Source of the DNA: Sulfurisoma sp. | GTDB taxonomy: Bacteria > Pseudomonadota > Gammaproteobacteria > Burkholderiales > Rhodocyclaceae | NCBI GenBank assembly: GCA_030691075.1 | Contig: JAUYFI010000136.1 | Location: 1-64,000, forward strand | Reading direction: 5' to 3' | DNA length: 64,000 nt | Shown: positions 16,863 to 25,160 of the stretch, in pieces | Numbering within the stretch: position 1 is the stretch's first letter | How the letters are laid out: every line of letters starts with the position of its first letter | The notes under the pieces: generated by a model | Database searches by the model: none | Told to the model about the DNA's origin: nothing | The model's input: only the letters and a program-made list of their open reading frames with translations | Position numbers and translations under genes: made by a program

Positions 16863-18797
16863 TCATTTCGACCCTCCGTTCGGCGGGGTGGTTCCAAATA
16901 CCTGCCGCGGCTGACGCAGGCCTTCGAGCAGGAAGGCGCCGCGCGACGTCAGTAGTCCTTCGGGCAGGCCGGCGGCGGCTCCCGGACCAAGGAGCAGCGG
17001 TTCGGCCAGGTCGGCCGTGAGTGATTGCAGGCGGTTGGCGACGGTGACGGTTTCGCCCATGGCGGTGTGGGTGCGACGGTGGGCGGGGCCGAAGGAGCCG
17101 ACCAGCGCGATACCGGTTTCGATGCCGATGCCGATGCCCAGGGGTTCGAGGCCCGGCGGCGGGATTTCAGGCAGGATGCGCTGGCATTCGGTCAGGATAT
17201 CGCGGCCGGCGGCGAGTGCCCGAGCGGGATCCGACGGGTTGTTCCAGAGTGCCATGACGGCGTCGCCGACGTATTCTTCGACGATGCCGCCATGGCGGCG
17301 AACGATGCGTTCGGCAACGGTAAAGAAGGTGTGCAGCAGCGCGGCCGATTCTTCGGCCGGGCGAGTTTCGCAGTAGGCGGAAAAGTTGCGCAGGTCGGCA
17401 AAGAGGACGGTGACTTGCTCGCGGCGCGCTTCGAGGGCGCCGCTGGGGGCGCGATAGGCGATCTCGGCGGCAACGGTGTCCGGCAGGTAGCTGGCGAGGT
17501 TGGCGTAGAGGGCGGCGCGCTCCCAGCGGGCGCGGGCGTGTTCGACGATGGCGAGAAGGATGCCGGCAAGCAGGGTAAGTGCGGCGGGGGCCGCCCAGCC
17601 GATCCAGAGGTGGCCGCCCAGCAGCGCGCCGCCGTGGAGGATGTACATGACGAGGGCCAGCAGCAGGGCGATCAGCGGCAGGCCCGCCACCGCGTTGCGG
17701 CCACGACGCGGCGCGAAGACGAGCAACAGGGCGATGGCGGCAAGGGCGACGAGAACCTGGAGCGCGGGGGCCGCGCGGGGGCTGCGGGGCAGTCGCCCAT
17801 CGAGGAGGGCGGCGATGAACTGGGCGTGGACTTCGACACCGCTGACCGCGCCGCCCTGGGGGGTGGGCACGGCGTCGCCGATGCCGAAGGCGGTGGCGCC
17901 GATCAGTACCCAGGCGCCGCGGAACAGTTCCGCCGGCGCGCGTCCGGCGAGAATTTCGGAGGCGGGCACGGAAACGAAGGCGCGGCGGGGGAGTTGGTAG
18001 GAGAGACGGACGTCGCCGTTGCGGTCGACGGGCACGATGATTCCGGGGAGGGCGGGATGGGTCAGGCGCCAGGCGGGGTCGAGCCAGCCGGTGCCGGCGG
18101 TCAGGTCAAGCGTGGGCGCGGCTTCGGCGGCCTTGAGCAGGGCGGCGATGCCGAGGGCTGGATAGGCGTGGTCGTCGTGACAGATGAGCGCGGGCAGGTG
18201 ACGCACCACGCCGTCGCGGGGGATGCGCGGGGTGATGTGGCCGGCGGTGCCGACCAGGGCGGGGGCGTTGCCGATGTAGCCCGTGGCCTTGGGCATGGGT
18301 TCGCCGCATGCGGGGGTTCGCAGCGCGCCCCGCAGGGCGCCGACGGCGGGCGGCGGTTCGTCGCCCAGGGTGAATATCTGGGCGAGAACGACGGGGTTGC
18401 GGGCAAATTCTTCGGCAAGGATGTCGTCGCCGGGGCGGGGGTCGGGGAAGACGATATCGTAGACTTGCGGCCCGGCGCCCATGGCCGCCAGGCGCCGGGA
18501 GAGTTCGGCCATGCGCTGGCGCGGCCAGGGCCAGGGGCCGACCGATGCGAGGCTGGCTTCGTCGATGTCGACGACGACGACACGGCGTTCGATCGTCGCT
18601 CCGGGGACGGCGCGCCAAAGCATGTCGGCCCCGTGTTCGTCGATGCCGCGCAGCACGCCCGGGGCGAGGAGTTGAAGAAGGATGACGACCGTCAGGGCCA
18701 GCCCGAGCGCGATCAGCCGTGCGGCGACAAAGCGCCGGTTCGTCACGGGAACCTTCGCGGGAGCAACCGGGGCGTTGCCGTGCGCCGATGGGTCCAT
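16863..18797 (-). CDS. CHASE2-domain class III nucleotide cyclase
   Basis: 644 residues. An N-terminal membrane anchor (about 25-48) leads to a periplasmic CHASE2 sensor (50-330, with VVVVDIDEASLASVGPWPWP). Three closely spaced membrane segments follow (345-425), then a class III cyclase domain (455-640). Both metal-binding Asp are present: LFADLRNFS near 463 and VGDAVMA near 511. The residue that is Lys in adenylate cyclases just before the second Asp is Glu here (VEEYVGD), as in guanylate cyclases. The usual Asn of the VNxAxR motif is Thr (ETVTVANRL). Product and activity are therefore uncertain. It leads a unit with the FecR and TPR-barrel genes and is divergent from a Crp-type regulator. 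Confidence 0.85.
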   Translation of the reverse strand: MDPSAHGNAPVAPAKVPVTNRRFVAARLIALGLALTVVILLQLLAPGVLRGIDEHGADMLWRAVPGATIERRVVVVDIDEASLASVGPWPWPRQRMAELSRRLAAMGAGPQVYDIVFPDPRPGDDILAEEFARNPVVLAQIFTLGDEPPPAVGALRGALRTPACGEPMPKATGYIGNAPALVGTAGHITPRIPRDGVVRHLPALICHDDHAYPALGIAALLKAAEAAPTLDLTAGTGWLDPAWRLTHPALPGIIVPVDRNGDVRLSYQLPRRAFVSVPASEILAGRAPAELFRGAWVLIGATAFGIGDAVPTPQGGAVSGVEVHAQFIAALLDGRLPRSPRAAPALQVLVALAAIALLLVFAPRRGRNAVAGLPLIALLLALVMYILHGGALLGGHLWIGWAAPAALTLLAGILLAIVEHARARWERAALYANLASYLPDTVAAEIAYRAPSGALEARREQVTVLFADLRNFSAYCETRPAEESAALLHTFFTVAERIVRRHGGIVEEYVGDAVMALWNNPSDPARALAAGRDILTECQRILPEIPPPGLEPLGIGIGIETGIALVGSFGPAHRRTHTAMGETVTVANRLQSLTADLAEPLLLGPGAAAGLPEGLLTSRGAFLLEGLRQPRQVFGTTPPNGGSK

Positions 18798-18893
18798 CAG
18801 GACTGGCCGCCGGCGCGGCCAAGGAAATGACGGGAAAAGCCGCCAGCTTTCCCGCTAATGTCGTCGAGGTTGGGCTGTATCATCGCTCGATGC

Positions 18894-18925
18894 TTGAATA
18901 TCCATTCGAAGGCCTATATTAGGCC
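18894..18925 (+). promoter_or_regulatory. Candidate promoter and palindrome before the Crp-type gene
   Basis: TTGAAT (18894-18899) and TATTAG (18917-18922) are spaced by 17 nt; TATATT at 18915 is an alternative -10. The perfect palindrome GGCCTA-TAT-TAGGCC (18911-18925) overlaps the -10 and could be an operator or a hairpin. The hexamers are modest matches. Confidence 0.35.
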
Positions 18926-18942
18926 GATTGGCGCGGCCTTTC

Positions 18943-18958
18943 TGTGTCGGCCGTCACA
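18943..18958 (+). promoter_or_regulatory. CRP-like site just before the Crp-type gene
   Basis: TGTGT, CGGCCG, TCACA: nine of ten consensus bases with correct 6-bp spacing. It ends 14 nt before ATG 18973 and lies downstream of the candidate promoter, a position that would favour autorepression. It also argues against the longer frame from TTG 18928. Confidence 0.5.
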
Positions 18959-18972
18959 AATCCGGTTTCCGC

Positions 18973-19671
18973 ATGGGCATCCCCGCCATCATTCTGAAAG
19001 AGCTGGAGTTTTTCCGGCAGTTGCCCGATGCCGCGGTCGCCGGGGTGGCCGGCGCAATGACGGAAAAGTCTTTTGCCCGGCGCGAGGTGGTCTTCAACAA
19101 GGGGGAGGCGGGCAATACCTTGTGCTTCCTGATGGAGGGACGGCTTCAGGCGGTCGATTTCACCATCGATGGGCGCGAGGTGGGGTTGTATTTTGTCGAT
19201 CCCGGCGATTATTTCGGCGAGATGTCGGTGATCGACGGTTTGCCGCGGCCGGACTTCCTGATCGCCGTGGCCCGTTCCCGCGTGGCCTTTTTGTCGAAGG
19301 ACGAGGCGCGGCCGCTGATTCTGAATACGTCTGGACTGGCGGAGCGCGTGCTGGTTCGAATGGCGCGGCGATTGCGATCGGTTTCGGCGCAGCGTACATT
19401 GCTGGGTTTGCCGAATCCGGCGCAACGCGTATGCGCCCAGTTGGTGCAGCTTTCGGTAAGGACGGCCACCGGACAGAAAATCGCCAACGCGCCGACGCAC
19501 CAGGAACTGGCCATCATGGTGAATACGAGCCGGGAGTCGGTGACCCGGATTTTTCAGGTGTTGCAGGCCCGCCAGGTGCTGCGGCGTTTCGAGGGGGATC
19601 TGGTGTTGAACGATGCCGAGTATCTGAACAGGGTCGCCGAGGGGCAAGAGGAACTGCCCAAGTCGGGTTGA
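18973..19671 (+). CDS. Crp/Fnr-family transcriptional regulator
   Basis: 232 residues from ATG 18973. The N-terminal cyclic-nucleotide-binding beta-roll (5-125) keeps the Glu and Arg of the phosphate cassette (YFGEMSVIDGLPRP). A dimerisation helix follows (MARRLRSVSAQR), then a winged helix-turn-helix (165-215). The recognition helix reads TSRESVTR, preserving the Arg-Glu-x3-Arg pattern with which CRP reads TGTGA. No cysteine cluster for an Fe-S centre is present, so it is CRP-like rather than FNR-like. It is divergent from the cyclase and sits 29 nt upstream of the glycan-export genes. It probably controls itself, the RTX gene and perhaps the export operon. Its ligand (cAMP, cGMP or none) is not settled by sequence. 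Confidence 0.87.
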   Translation: MGIPAIILKELEFFRQLPDAAVAGVAGAMTEKSFARREVVFNKGEAGNTLCFLMEGRLQAVDFTIDGREVGLYFVDPGDYFGEMSVIDGLPRPDFLIAVARSRVAFLSKDEARPLILNTSGLAERVLVRMARRLRSVSAQRTLLGLPNPAQRVCAQLVQLSVRTATGQKIANAPTHQELAIMVNTSRESVTRIFQVLQARQVLRRFEGDLVLNDAEYLNRVAEGQEELPKSG

Positions 19672-19700
19672 TCCGATCCGGGGAAACGGAGGGTATCCGC

Positions 19701-20501
19701 ATGCTCAACCATTCGTACTTTCTGCCACTGGCCCACCGCTCGCTGATCTGGCAGTTCGCCCGGCGCGAGGTGCTGACGCGCTACCGTGGATCGATGCTGG
19801 GCCTGGCGTGGTCGTTCCTTACGCCGCTGCTGATGCTGGCGGTGTATACGTTCGTCTTTCGCGAGGTGTTCAAGGCGCGCTGGGCGGGGGGGGAAGGCAG
19901 CGACTTCGAGTTTGCGCTCCAGGTTTATTCCGGCCTGATCGTGTTCAATCTGTTCGCCGAAGTGGTGAGCCAGTCTCCCCGGCTGGTACTGGAACGACCG
20001 AACCTGGTCACGAAGGTGGTCTTCCCCCTGGAAATTCTGCCTTGGGCAACGATCCTTTCAGGCTTTTTTCACCTGGCGATCAATATCGCGACCTTGTTGC
20101 TGGTGACGCTGGTGGTCAAGGGCGTGCCGCCGCCGACGGTGATCGCGCTGCCCCTGGTGTTCGCGGCTTTCGTGCCGTTGTTGCTGGGCCTGGCCTGGTT
20201 GCTGGCGTCGATCGGCGTTTTTGTCCGCGATATCGGTCAGATGACGGGCATGGTGGTGAGCCTGATGATGTTTCTGTCGCCGATCTTTTATCCGGCCAGC
20301 GCCTTGCCGGCCAAGTGGCAGCCGTGGCTGGCGGCAAATCCGCTGACGCTGATCATCGAGCAGACGCGGCGGGTCACCCTGGACGGTTTGTGGCCGCAGT
20401 GGGAATGGCTGGCCGGCTATGCCGTGGCTGCCTGCGCGATGGCCTGGCTGGGGGGGCGCTGGTTCGCGGCGACGCGCAAGGGTTTCGCCGATGTGCTGTG
20501 A
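19701..20501 (+). CDS. wzm: ABC-2 type polysaccharide exporter permease (Wzm-like)
   Basis: 266 residues with about six membrane spans. The amphipathic start LIWQFARREVLTRYRGSMLG is the signature of Wzm/KpsM/TagG permeases, and the region around SPIFYPASALPAKWQPWLAA is the conserved exporter loop. It forms the membrane channel that moves lipid-linked glycan to the periplasm, with the ATPase encoded at 22775. A GGAGGG ribosome site lies 7 nt before ATG 19701. The upstream part of the longer open frame is a shadow of the regulator gene. It is the first gene of the export operon; the GNAT gene follows after 9 nt. Confidence 0.9.
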   Translation: MLNHSYFLPLAHRSLIWQFARREVLTRYRGSMLGLAWSFLTPLLMLAVYTFVFREVFKARWAGGEGSDFEFALQVYSGLIVFNLFAEVVSQSPRLVLERPNLVTKVVFPLEILPWATILSGFFHLAINIATLLLVTLVVKGVPPPTVIALPLVFAAFVPLLLGLAWLLASIGVFVRDIGQMTGMVVSLMMFLSPIFYPASALPAKWQPWLAANPLTLIIEQTRRVTLDGLWPQWEWLAGYAVAACAMAWLGGRWFAATRKGFADVL

Positions 20502-20510
20502 GGCCGCGCG

Positions 20511-21491
20511 GTGAGTCCGGGAGATTCGCGCTGGCGGGTGCGCGACATGACGCCGGCGGATCAGGATGCAATGCGGGCGTTGTTTCATGAGTCTTTCGGC
20601 CACGAGATGCCGCCGGAGCAGTTTCGCTGGAAGTATGGCGACGGCGCCGGCGATGGCGTCGGGGTCTGGGAGAATGACACGCTGGTCGCGCATTACGGCG
20701 GCTTCGGCCGCCTGCTGTGGATCGGGGACACGGCCGTGGCGGCGGTGCAAATCGGCGATGTCATGGTGTCGCCCCGCTCGCGCGGGGTGCTGACGCGGCG
20801 CGGCCCTTTCGTGCAGGCGGCGACGTCCTATTTCGAACGTCGCCTCGCGCCGCGGGGGCCGGCGGCGTTTGCGTTCGGTTTTCCCAGCCGACGCCACCTC
20901 GATCTTGGCCGGCTCCTGGGGATTTATGACAGCGCCGACCAGGTCGCCGACGTGCGTTGGACGTTGCACGACATCGCCCCGCCGGGCTGCTGGTACGAGA
21001 CGCGGCGGCTGGTACGCCTGGAGGGCGCTTATGTCGCGCGGACGGAGCGCCTGGTCGCGGCGATGAGGCGCGATCTGCCCGATCGGGTCGTCGGGGACCG
21101 TTCGGCGAGTTATCTGAATTATCGGTACGGCGGCTGGGGCGATTACGCGCTGTACGCTCTTTTGCTGCGCCCCCTGGGGCTTCTGGTCGGCCTGTTCGCG
21201 ATCCGCGCCCCGGCAAGTGCGGGGGGCGAATGCGAGTTGCTGGATGTAATCGGACGGCTCCGGCATTTTCCGGTGTTGTCGCGCGCCGCCGGCGCGGCGG
21301 CGCGGACGCTGGGCGCCGGGACGTTGCATACCTGGGCGACGACGGCTCCAGCGGCCGTGTTTGCCCGTTGCGGGGCGACGGTGGAACCGACGGATGTCGA
21401 TATCGCCGTCAGCACCTGGCCGGACCCCCAGGCGGCACGGGGCACGCAGGGGCGGTTCTGGCTGTTGTCCGGCGATACCGATTTCCGCTAG
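20511..21491 (+). CDS. GNAT-like acyltransferase of a glycan export operon
   Basis: 326 residues, start GTG 20511, 9 nt after the permease. Residues 8-140 resemble a GNAT fold (RVRDMTPADQDAMRALFHES, HYGGFGRLLWIGDTAVAAVQ, IGDVMVSPRSRG), the last of these being the strand before the acyl-CoA loop. The second half (about 190-326) resembles the C-terminal half of double-GNAT proteins found in polysaccharide clusters (SASYLNYRYGG). It may add an acetyl or aminoacyl group to a sugar before export. Substrate and active residues cannot be read from sequence. Confidence 0.7.
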   Translation: MSPGDSRWRVRDMTPADQDAMRALFHESFGHEMPPEQFRWKYGDGAGDGVGVWENDTLVAHYGGFGRLLWIGDTAVAAVQIGDVMVSPRSRGVLTRRGPFVQAATSYFERRLAPRGPAAFAFGFPSRRHLDLGRLLGIYDSADQVADVRWTLHDIAPPGCWYETRRLVRLEGAYVARTERLVAAMRRDLPDRVVGDRSASYLNYRYGGWGDYALYALLLRPLGLLVGLFAIRAPASAGGECELLDVIGRLRHFPVLSRAAGAAARTLGAGTLHTWATTAPAAVFARCGATVEPTDVDIAVSTWPDPQAARGTQGRFWLLSGDTDFR

Positions 21492-21505
21492 CCACCGCCA
21501 GCGCC

Positions 21506-22489
21506 ATGCCTCGTTATCACGGTCTTGTCCATCGCCCCCTGCGCCTGTTGAAATCCTTGCGCCGGGAGTTGACCGGAACCGTCTATTACCTGCTGACCTT
21601 GCCCCTGCTGGGGCGAACCCGACGCATCGGAAAGTTGCATGCCCTGGCTCTGCGCCTGAGACGTGCGTTGATGGGTCATCCGCCCGCGATGGTCGAGGGA
21701 CTGGATACGGGGTTTGTGATCGATCCACCGTTGATGCGTTCGTATTTCGAGACCATCGCCTGCATGGAGGGCGATGCGTTTTTCGCGGGCCGCCTGAAAC
21801 GGGAAACGCTGCGCGGGGAATTCGATATCGAGGGCTTGGAGCACCTGGAGACCCTGAAGGCCGCGGGAAACGGGGTGGTGATGCTCTCCGGCCACATGGG
21901 CAGCCTGTATACCTTGTGCGTTGCCCTCGGCGCCCGGGGATACCGGCTGTTCCCGATCGCCGGCAGCGTTACCCGCGGGGCGGGCGAGCCATTGGCGAGA
22001 ACCTGGGCGAAGCGGATCAATTACCGCAATACGGAGCGACTGCTGCCGGGGGAGTACGTTTATGTTTCAAGCTCCGGACGAATCGAGCGCAAGCTGCTGC
22101 CCCTTCTGCGGCGGGGCGAATGGATTTTCGCCTGTCTCGACCTGCCGCCCGGCGCCTCGGAGAATACCCTGGATATCCCGTTGTTCGGCCAGACGGCGCG
22201 GCTGCCTCGCACGCTGATCGACCGGGCGCTCGCCGGCGGCTATCGCTTCGTCACGGCCTGGGCGACGTTCCGCACCGATCCGGCATCCGGCCAATTGCGG
22301 CGGCATGTCGAGATCGAGCCTCCCTTCGAGCCGGGATTGTCGGCCGGGGCGGTCGCGATGGAGTACGGCGCGCGCCTGGAAAGGCAGATCCGCGCCCGTC
22401 CGGCACAGTGGGTCGGAACGGCGATTCTGCCGTATTACTTTCCTCACCTGCCGGCGACGCCGCTGCCAGGCTGTTGCGACAGCACATGA
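21506..22489 (+). CDS. LpxL/HtrB-like acyltransferase, non-canonical motif
   Basis: 327 residues from ATG 21506, 14 nt after the GNAT gene. It belongs to the lysophospholipid/lipid A acyltransferase family: GNGVVMLSGHMGSLY (near 130) aligns with the HX4D/E catalytic block, and ACLDLPPGASENTLDIPLFG with the later donor/acceptor motif. After the His the fourth spacer is followed by Tyr instead of Asp or Glu, so the charge relay is altered. No N-terminal membrane helix of lipid A acyltransferases is evident. In context it may acylate a glycan or its lipid carrier. The upstream part of the long frame is a shadow. Confidence 0.75.
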   Translation: MPRYHGLVHRPLRLLKSLRRELTGTVYYLLTLPLLGRTRRIGKLHALALRLRRALMGHPPAMVEGLDTGFVIDPPLMRSYFETIACMEGDAFFAGRLKRETLRGEFDIEGLEHLETLKAAGNGVVMLSGHMGSLYTLCVALGARGYRLFPIAGSVTRGAGEPLARTWAKRINYRNTERLLPGEYVYVSSSGRIERKLLPLLRRGEWIFACLDLPPGASENTLDIPLFGQTARLPRTLIDRALAGGYRFVTAWATFRTDPASGQLRRHVEIEPPFEPGLSAGAVAMEYGARLERQIRARPAQWVGTAILPYYFPHLPATPLPGCCDST

Positions 22490-22522
22490 CCGAGAGCGAA
22501 AACAAGTTGTGGCGCTGGCGAG

Positions 22523-22698
22523 CTCCCTTCGACAGGCTCCCTTCGACAGGCTCAGGGCGAACGGGGTGGGGGCCGATCATGGTGAGCCTGTCGAACCACA
22601 GGCTCCCTTCGACAGGCTCAGGGCGAACGGGGTGGGGGCCGATCATGGTGAGCCTGTCGAACCACAGGCTCCCTTCGACAGGCTCAGGGCGAACGGGT
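22523..22698. repeat. Three copies of a 66-bp composite hairpin unit
   Basis: GGCTCCCTTCGACAGGCTCA starts at 22535, 22601 and 22667, an exact 66-bp period. Each unit pairs a CCCT/AGGG element with an inverted TGGT/ACCA element (GATCATGGTGAGCCTGTCG). The block lies within the export operon, between the acyltransferase and ATPase genes. Confidence 0.9.
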
Positions 22699-22774
22699 GG
22701 GCGGGTGTTCCCGGGGTCCCGTGTTAAGCTCGCGTCGATCAATTGGTTCCAACCCGGCGACACATCACCTGCCC

Positions 22775-23998
22775 ATGTCTTTTGCAATCGAAGCAGTCAA
22801 TCTCTCCAAGCAGTACCAAATTTACGATCATCCCCAGGATCGGCTGAAGCAGTTTTTCTGGGGGCGGCGGCGTCGCTATTTCCGCGAGTTCTGGGCGTTG
22901 CGCGATGTTACTTTCCGGCTGCGGCCGGGCGAGGTTCTGGGCGTCGTCGGACGCAACGGCGCCGGCAAGTCCACCTTGCTGCAACTCCTCTGCCAGACCC
23001 TGCGGCAGACGACCGGGGACTTGCACGTCAACGGGCGGATCGCGGCCTTGCTGGAACTGGGGGCGGGCTTCAATCCGGAATTTTCGGGCCGGGACAATGT
23101 GTATTTCAACGCCTCGGTGCTCGGCCTGTCCGCCGCGGAGATCGATGAACGCTTCGAGGAAATCGTGGATTTCTCGGGCATCCGCGACTTCATCGATCAG
23201 CCGGTCAAGACTTATTCCAGCGGCATGTACGTTCGCCTGGCCTTCGCGGTCGCGACGAGCGTGGACCCCGATATCCTTGTGATCGACGAGGCCTTGTCGG
23301 TCGGCGACGGGGAGTTTGCCCGAAAATCGTTCGATCGCATCATGGCGATGCGCGACGCGGGGAAAACCATCATCTTCTGCTCGCATTCGTTGTACCAGGT
23401 GGAGGCGCTGTGCGAGCGCGCGCTTTGGCTTGACGCCGGACGGGTGGCGATGGATGGGGCGCCGCACGATGTCGTGGTGGCCTACGAGGCGTCTCTCGCT
23501 CGCGGCCGCGGCGCCGCCGCGAAGACGGCAACGCGGGTGGCCGCGACGGCGACACCCGTGGCCCCCGGCGCGTCCTTCCATGCCCGCATCGAGCATGTGA
23601 GCGTGAGCGTGGACGGCAGGCCGGGGCGTGAACTGGTGGCCCACAGTACGTCGAGCACCGTGCGGATCGAGATCGTTTTCGCCACCGATACCGGGCTGCC
23701 GGTCCCGAGCGTCGCCGTCGTCTTTCTGTCGGAGAGCGGAGAGACCGTCGCCAGCGCCGGGTCGATCAACGACGGCGTGGCCTTGACGCGGGATGGCGCG
23801 GGCAGGGGGCGGGTGGCGATCGAGTTTCCGGAGTTCCCCTTGCTCAAGGGCCGCTATTACGTGGCGGCAATCCTGGCATGCGAGAACGCGATCCACCCCT
23901 ACGAGATCGTGGAACGGGCGGCGGTACTGGAAGTCCGGCAGCGGGGACTGGAAAAGGGTTATGTCGCCCTGGCCCACCGGTGGCAGCCGCTTGATTGA
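22775..23998 (+). CDS. wzt: Polysaccharide exporter ATPase with Wzt-type C-terminal domain
   Basis: 407 residues. Walker A is GRNGAGKST (59-67), the signature is YSSGM near 147, and Walker B is DILVIDEAL near 166-174, all intact, with the H-loop in IFCSHSL. Residues 1-235 form the ATPase of the Wzt/KpsT/TagH group. Residues 250-407 are a beta-rich extension like the Wzt C-domain that recognises the modified end of the glycan. I start at ATG 22775 because the frame upstream is repeat DNA. It partners with the permease at 19701, although three other features separate the two genes, an unusual split. Confidence 0.92.
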   Translation: MSFAIEAVNLSKQYQIYDHPQDRLKQFFWGRRRRYFREFWALRDVTFRLRPGEVLGVVGRNGAGKSTLLQLLCQTLRQTTGDLHVNGRIAALLELGAGFNPEFSGRDNVYFNASVLGLSAAEIDERFEEIVDFSGIRDFIDQPVKTYSSGMYVRLAFAVATSVDPDILVIDEALSVGDGEFARKSFDRIMAMRDAGKTIIFCSHSLYQVEALCERALWLDAGRVAMDGAPHDVVVAYEASLARGRGAAAKTATRVAATATPVAPGASFHARIEHVSVSVDGRPGRELVAHSTSSTVRIEIVFATDTGLPVPSVAVVFLSESGETVASAGSINDGVALTRDGAGRGRVAIEFPEFPLLKGRYYVAAILACENAIHPYEIVERAAVLEVRQRGLEKGYVALAHRWQPLD

Positions 23999-25160
23999 GG
24001 GGGCGACGGGGTCGCCCAGATTGCTGCATGCGCTCCATGCGATGCGCGCGGTCGCGGCGCTGATGGTGTTTGCGTCGCACTACGAGCAGGCGGTCTTCCG
24101 CAGGGAGTTGATCGCGGGCACGATGGATTCGGGCACTTTCCATTACGGTTTTTTCCTCCGGGCCGGCACCTTCGGCGTCGCGCTGTTTTTCCTGATCAGC
24201 GGCTTCATCATGGTTTACACCTCCCGACGGGAGGGCTTGTCCGCCGGGCAGTTCGCGGTCAAGCGCGTATTGCGGATTTTTCCGGTGTATTGGGTCTGCC
24301 TGCTCCTCCACGGCGTGCTGGTCGCGTCACCCGATTTTATGTCGACCGTGGCCGGTTCCTCGGTCCTGCTGCCGCTGCAAAACAGCGCGCCCCCCGGATA
24401 CGGTTTCAGCACGCTGGCGATGGCATGGACGCTGACTTACGAGATGGTTTTTTATGCCTATTTCGCGCTCGCGATCCGCCTGGGGCGAAGCCGCCCGGGC
24501 ACCGGGTTTGTCGTTTTCGTGCTGCTCGCGGTCGGCGTGCTGGCGCTGCAATTGTCTTTCGCGGGCCAACCGACGCTCGACCCCCAGGCCTCTCCGATCA
24601 TCGGCGGAGAGGGTCGTCTGGCCGCGCTGGCAAGCCTGCTGGCAAATCCGCTCTTGCTACTGTTCGGCCTCGGCGCGCTGGTCGGCGAAGGGTTCATGGC
24701 CTGGTCGGATTATCCGCGACGCCATCCGGCCAGGCGCATCGCTCCATGGTTCGGCCTGGCAATGCTTCTGGCATCGCCGCTGCTGTATTTCCTGATGCCC
24801 CCGCAGCATGGCCTTTTCGGGTCGGCGACTCCGGCGCTGGCGATATTTCTCGCCGCCGTCAGCGCGGATCTGTCGGATATCCGGATCGATTCCGCGATGG
24901 TTCATGCCCTCGGACACTGGTCCTATGCGATCTATCTGATTCACATTCCCGTCATCCAGTCGGTCGAGCGGTTCGCTCCCGATTTCTGGGCGCGGCACTA
25001 CAACATCCTGGCGGTCGCGGGCCTGACGCTCGCGGTGCTCGGCGTGGCCGCGGCCTTGCACCGATGGGTGGAGCGGCCCGGAATACGCCTGGGGAAACGC
25101 CTGGCGAAAATCGGCTCGGGGCCGCCGCCATCCCCGGACGGGGGGACCGTTCGAGCATGA
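23961..25160 (+). CDS. Acyltransferase-3 family membrane O-acyltransferase
   Basis: 399 residues with about ten membrane spans. LHALHAMRAVAALMVFASHY (near residue 24) is the N-terminal signature with its active His; ISGFIMVYTSRR and VKRVLRIFPVYWV follow. SYAIYLIHIPVI near 315 is the C-terminal signature. Members O-acetylate or acylate sugars of surface glycans at the inner membrane. ATG 23961 overlaps the ATPase gene by 38 nt; TTG 23991 is an equally good start and would shorten the protein by 10 residues. The gene ends overlapping the next start (ATGA). Acyl group and target are unknown. Confidence 0.88.
   Translation: MSPWPTGGSRLIEGATGSPRLLHALHAMRAVAALMVFASHYEQAVFRRELIAGTMDSGTFHYGFFLRAGTFGVALFFLISGFIMVYTSRREGLSAGQFAVKRVLRIFPVYWVCLLLHGVLVASPDFMSTVAGSSVLLPLQNSAPPGYGFSTLAMAWTLTYEMVFYAYFALAIRLGRSRPGTGFVVFVLLAVGVLALQLSFAGQPTLDPQASPIIGGEGRLAALASLLANPLLLLFGLGALVGEGFMAWSDYPRRHPARRIAPWFGLAMLLASPLLYFLMPPQHGLFGSATPALAIFLAAVSADLSDIRIDSAMVHALGHWSYAIYLIHIPVIQSVERFAPDFWARHYNILAVAGLTLAVLGVAAALHRWVERPGIRLGKRLAKIGSGPPPSPDGGTVRA

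Noticed and set aside
18911..18925. The GGCCTA-TAT-TAGGCC palindrome as a terminator
   Set aside because: No T-run follows; its overlap with the -10 region fits an operator better.
18928..18972. Longer N-terminus of the Crp-type protein from TTG
   Set aside because: It would run through the CRP-like site and has no ribosome site; ATG 18973 begins the conserved domain.
22518..22698. Possible IS end or attachment site
   Set aside because: No transposase or target-site duplication is visible; the sequence is a 66-bp tandem of the dispersed hairpin.
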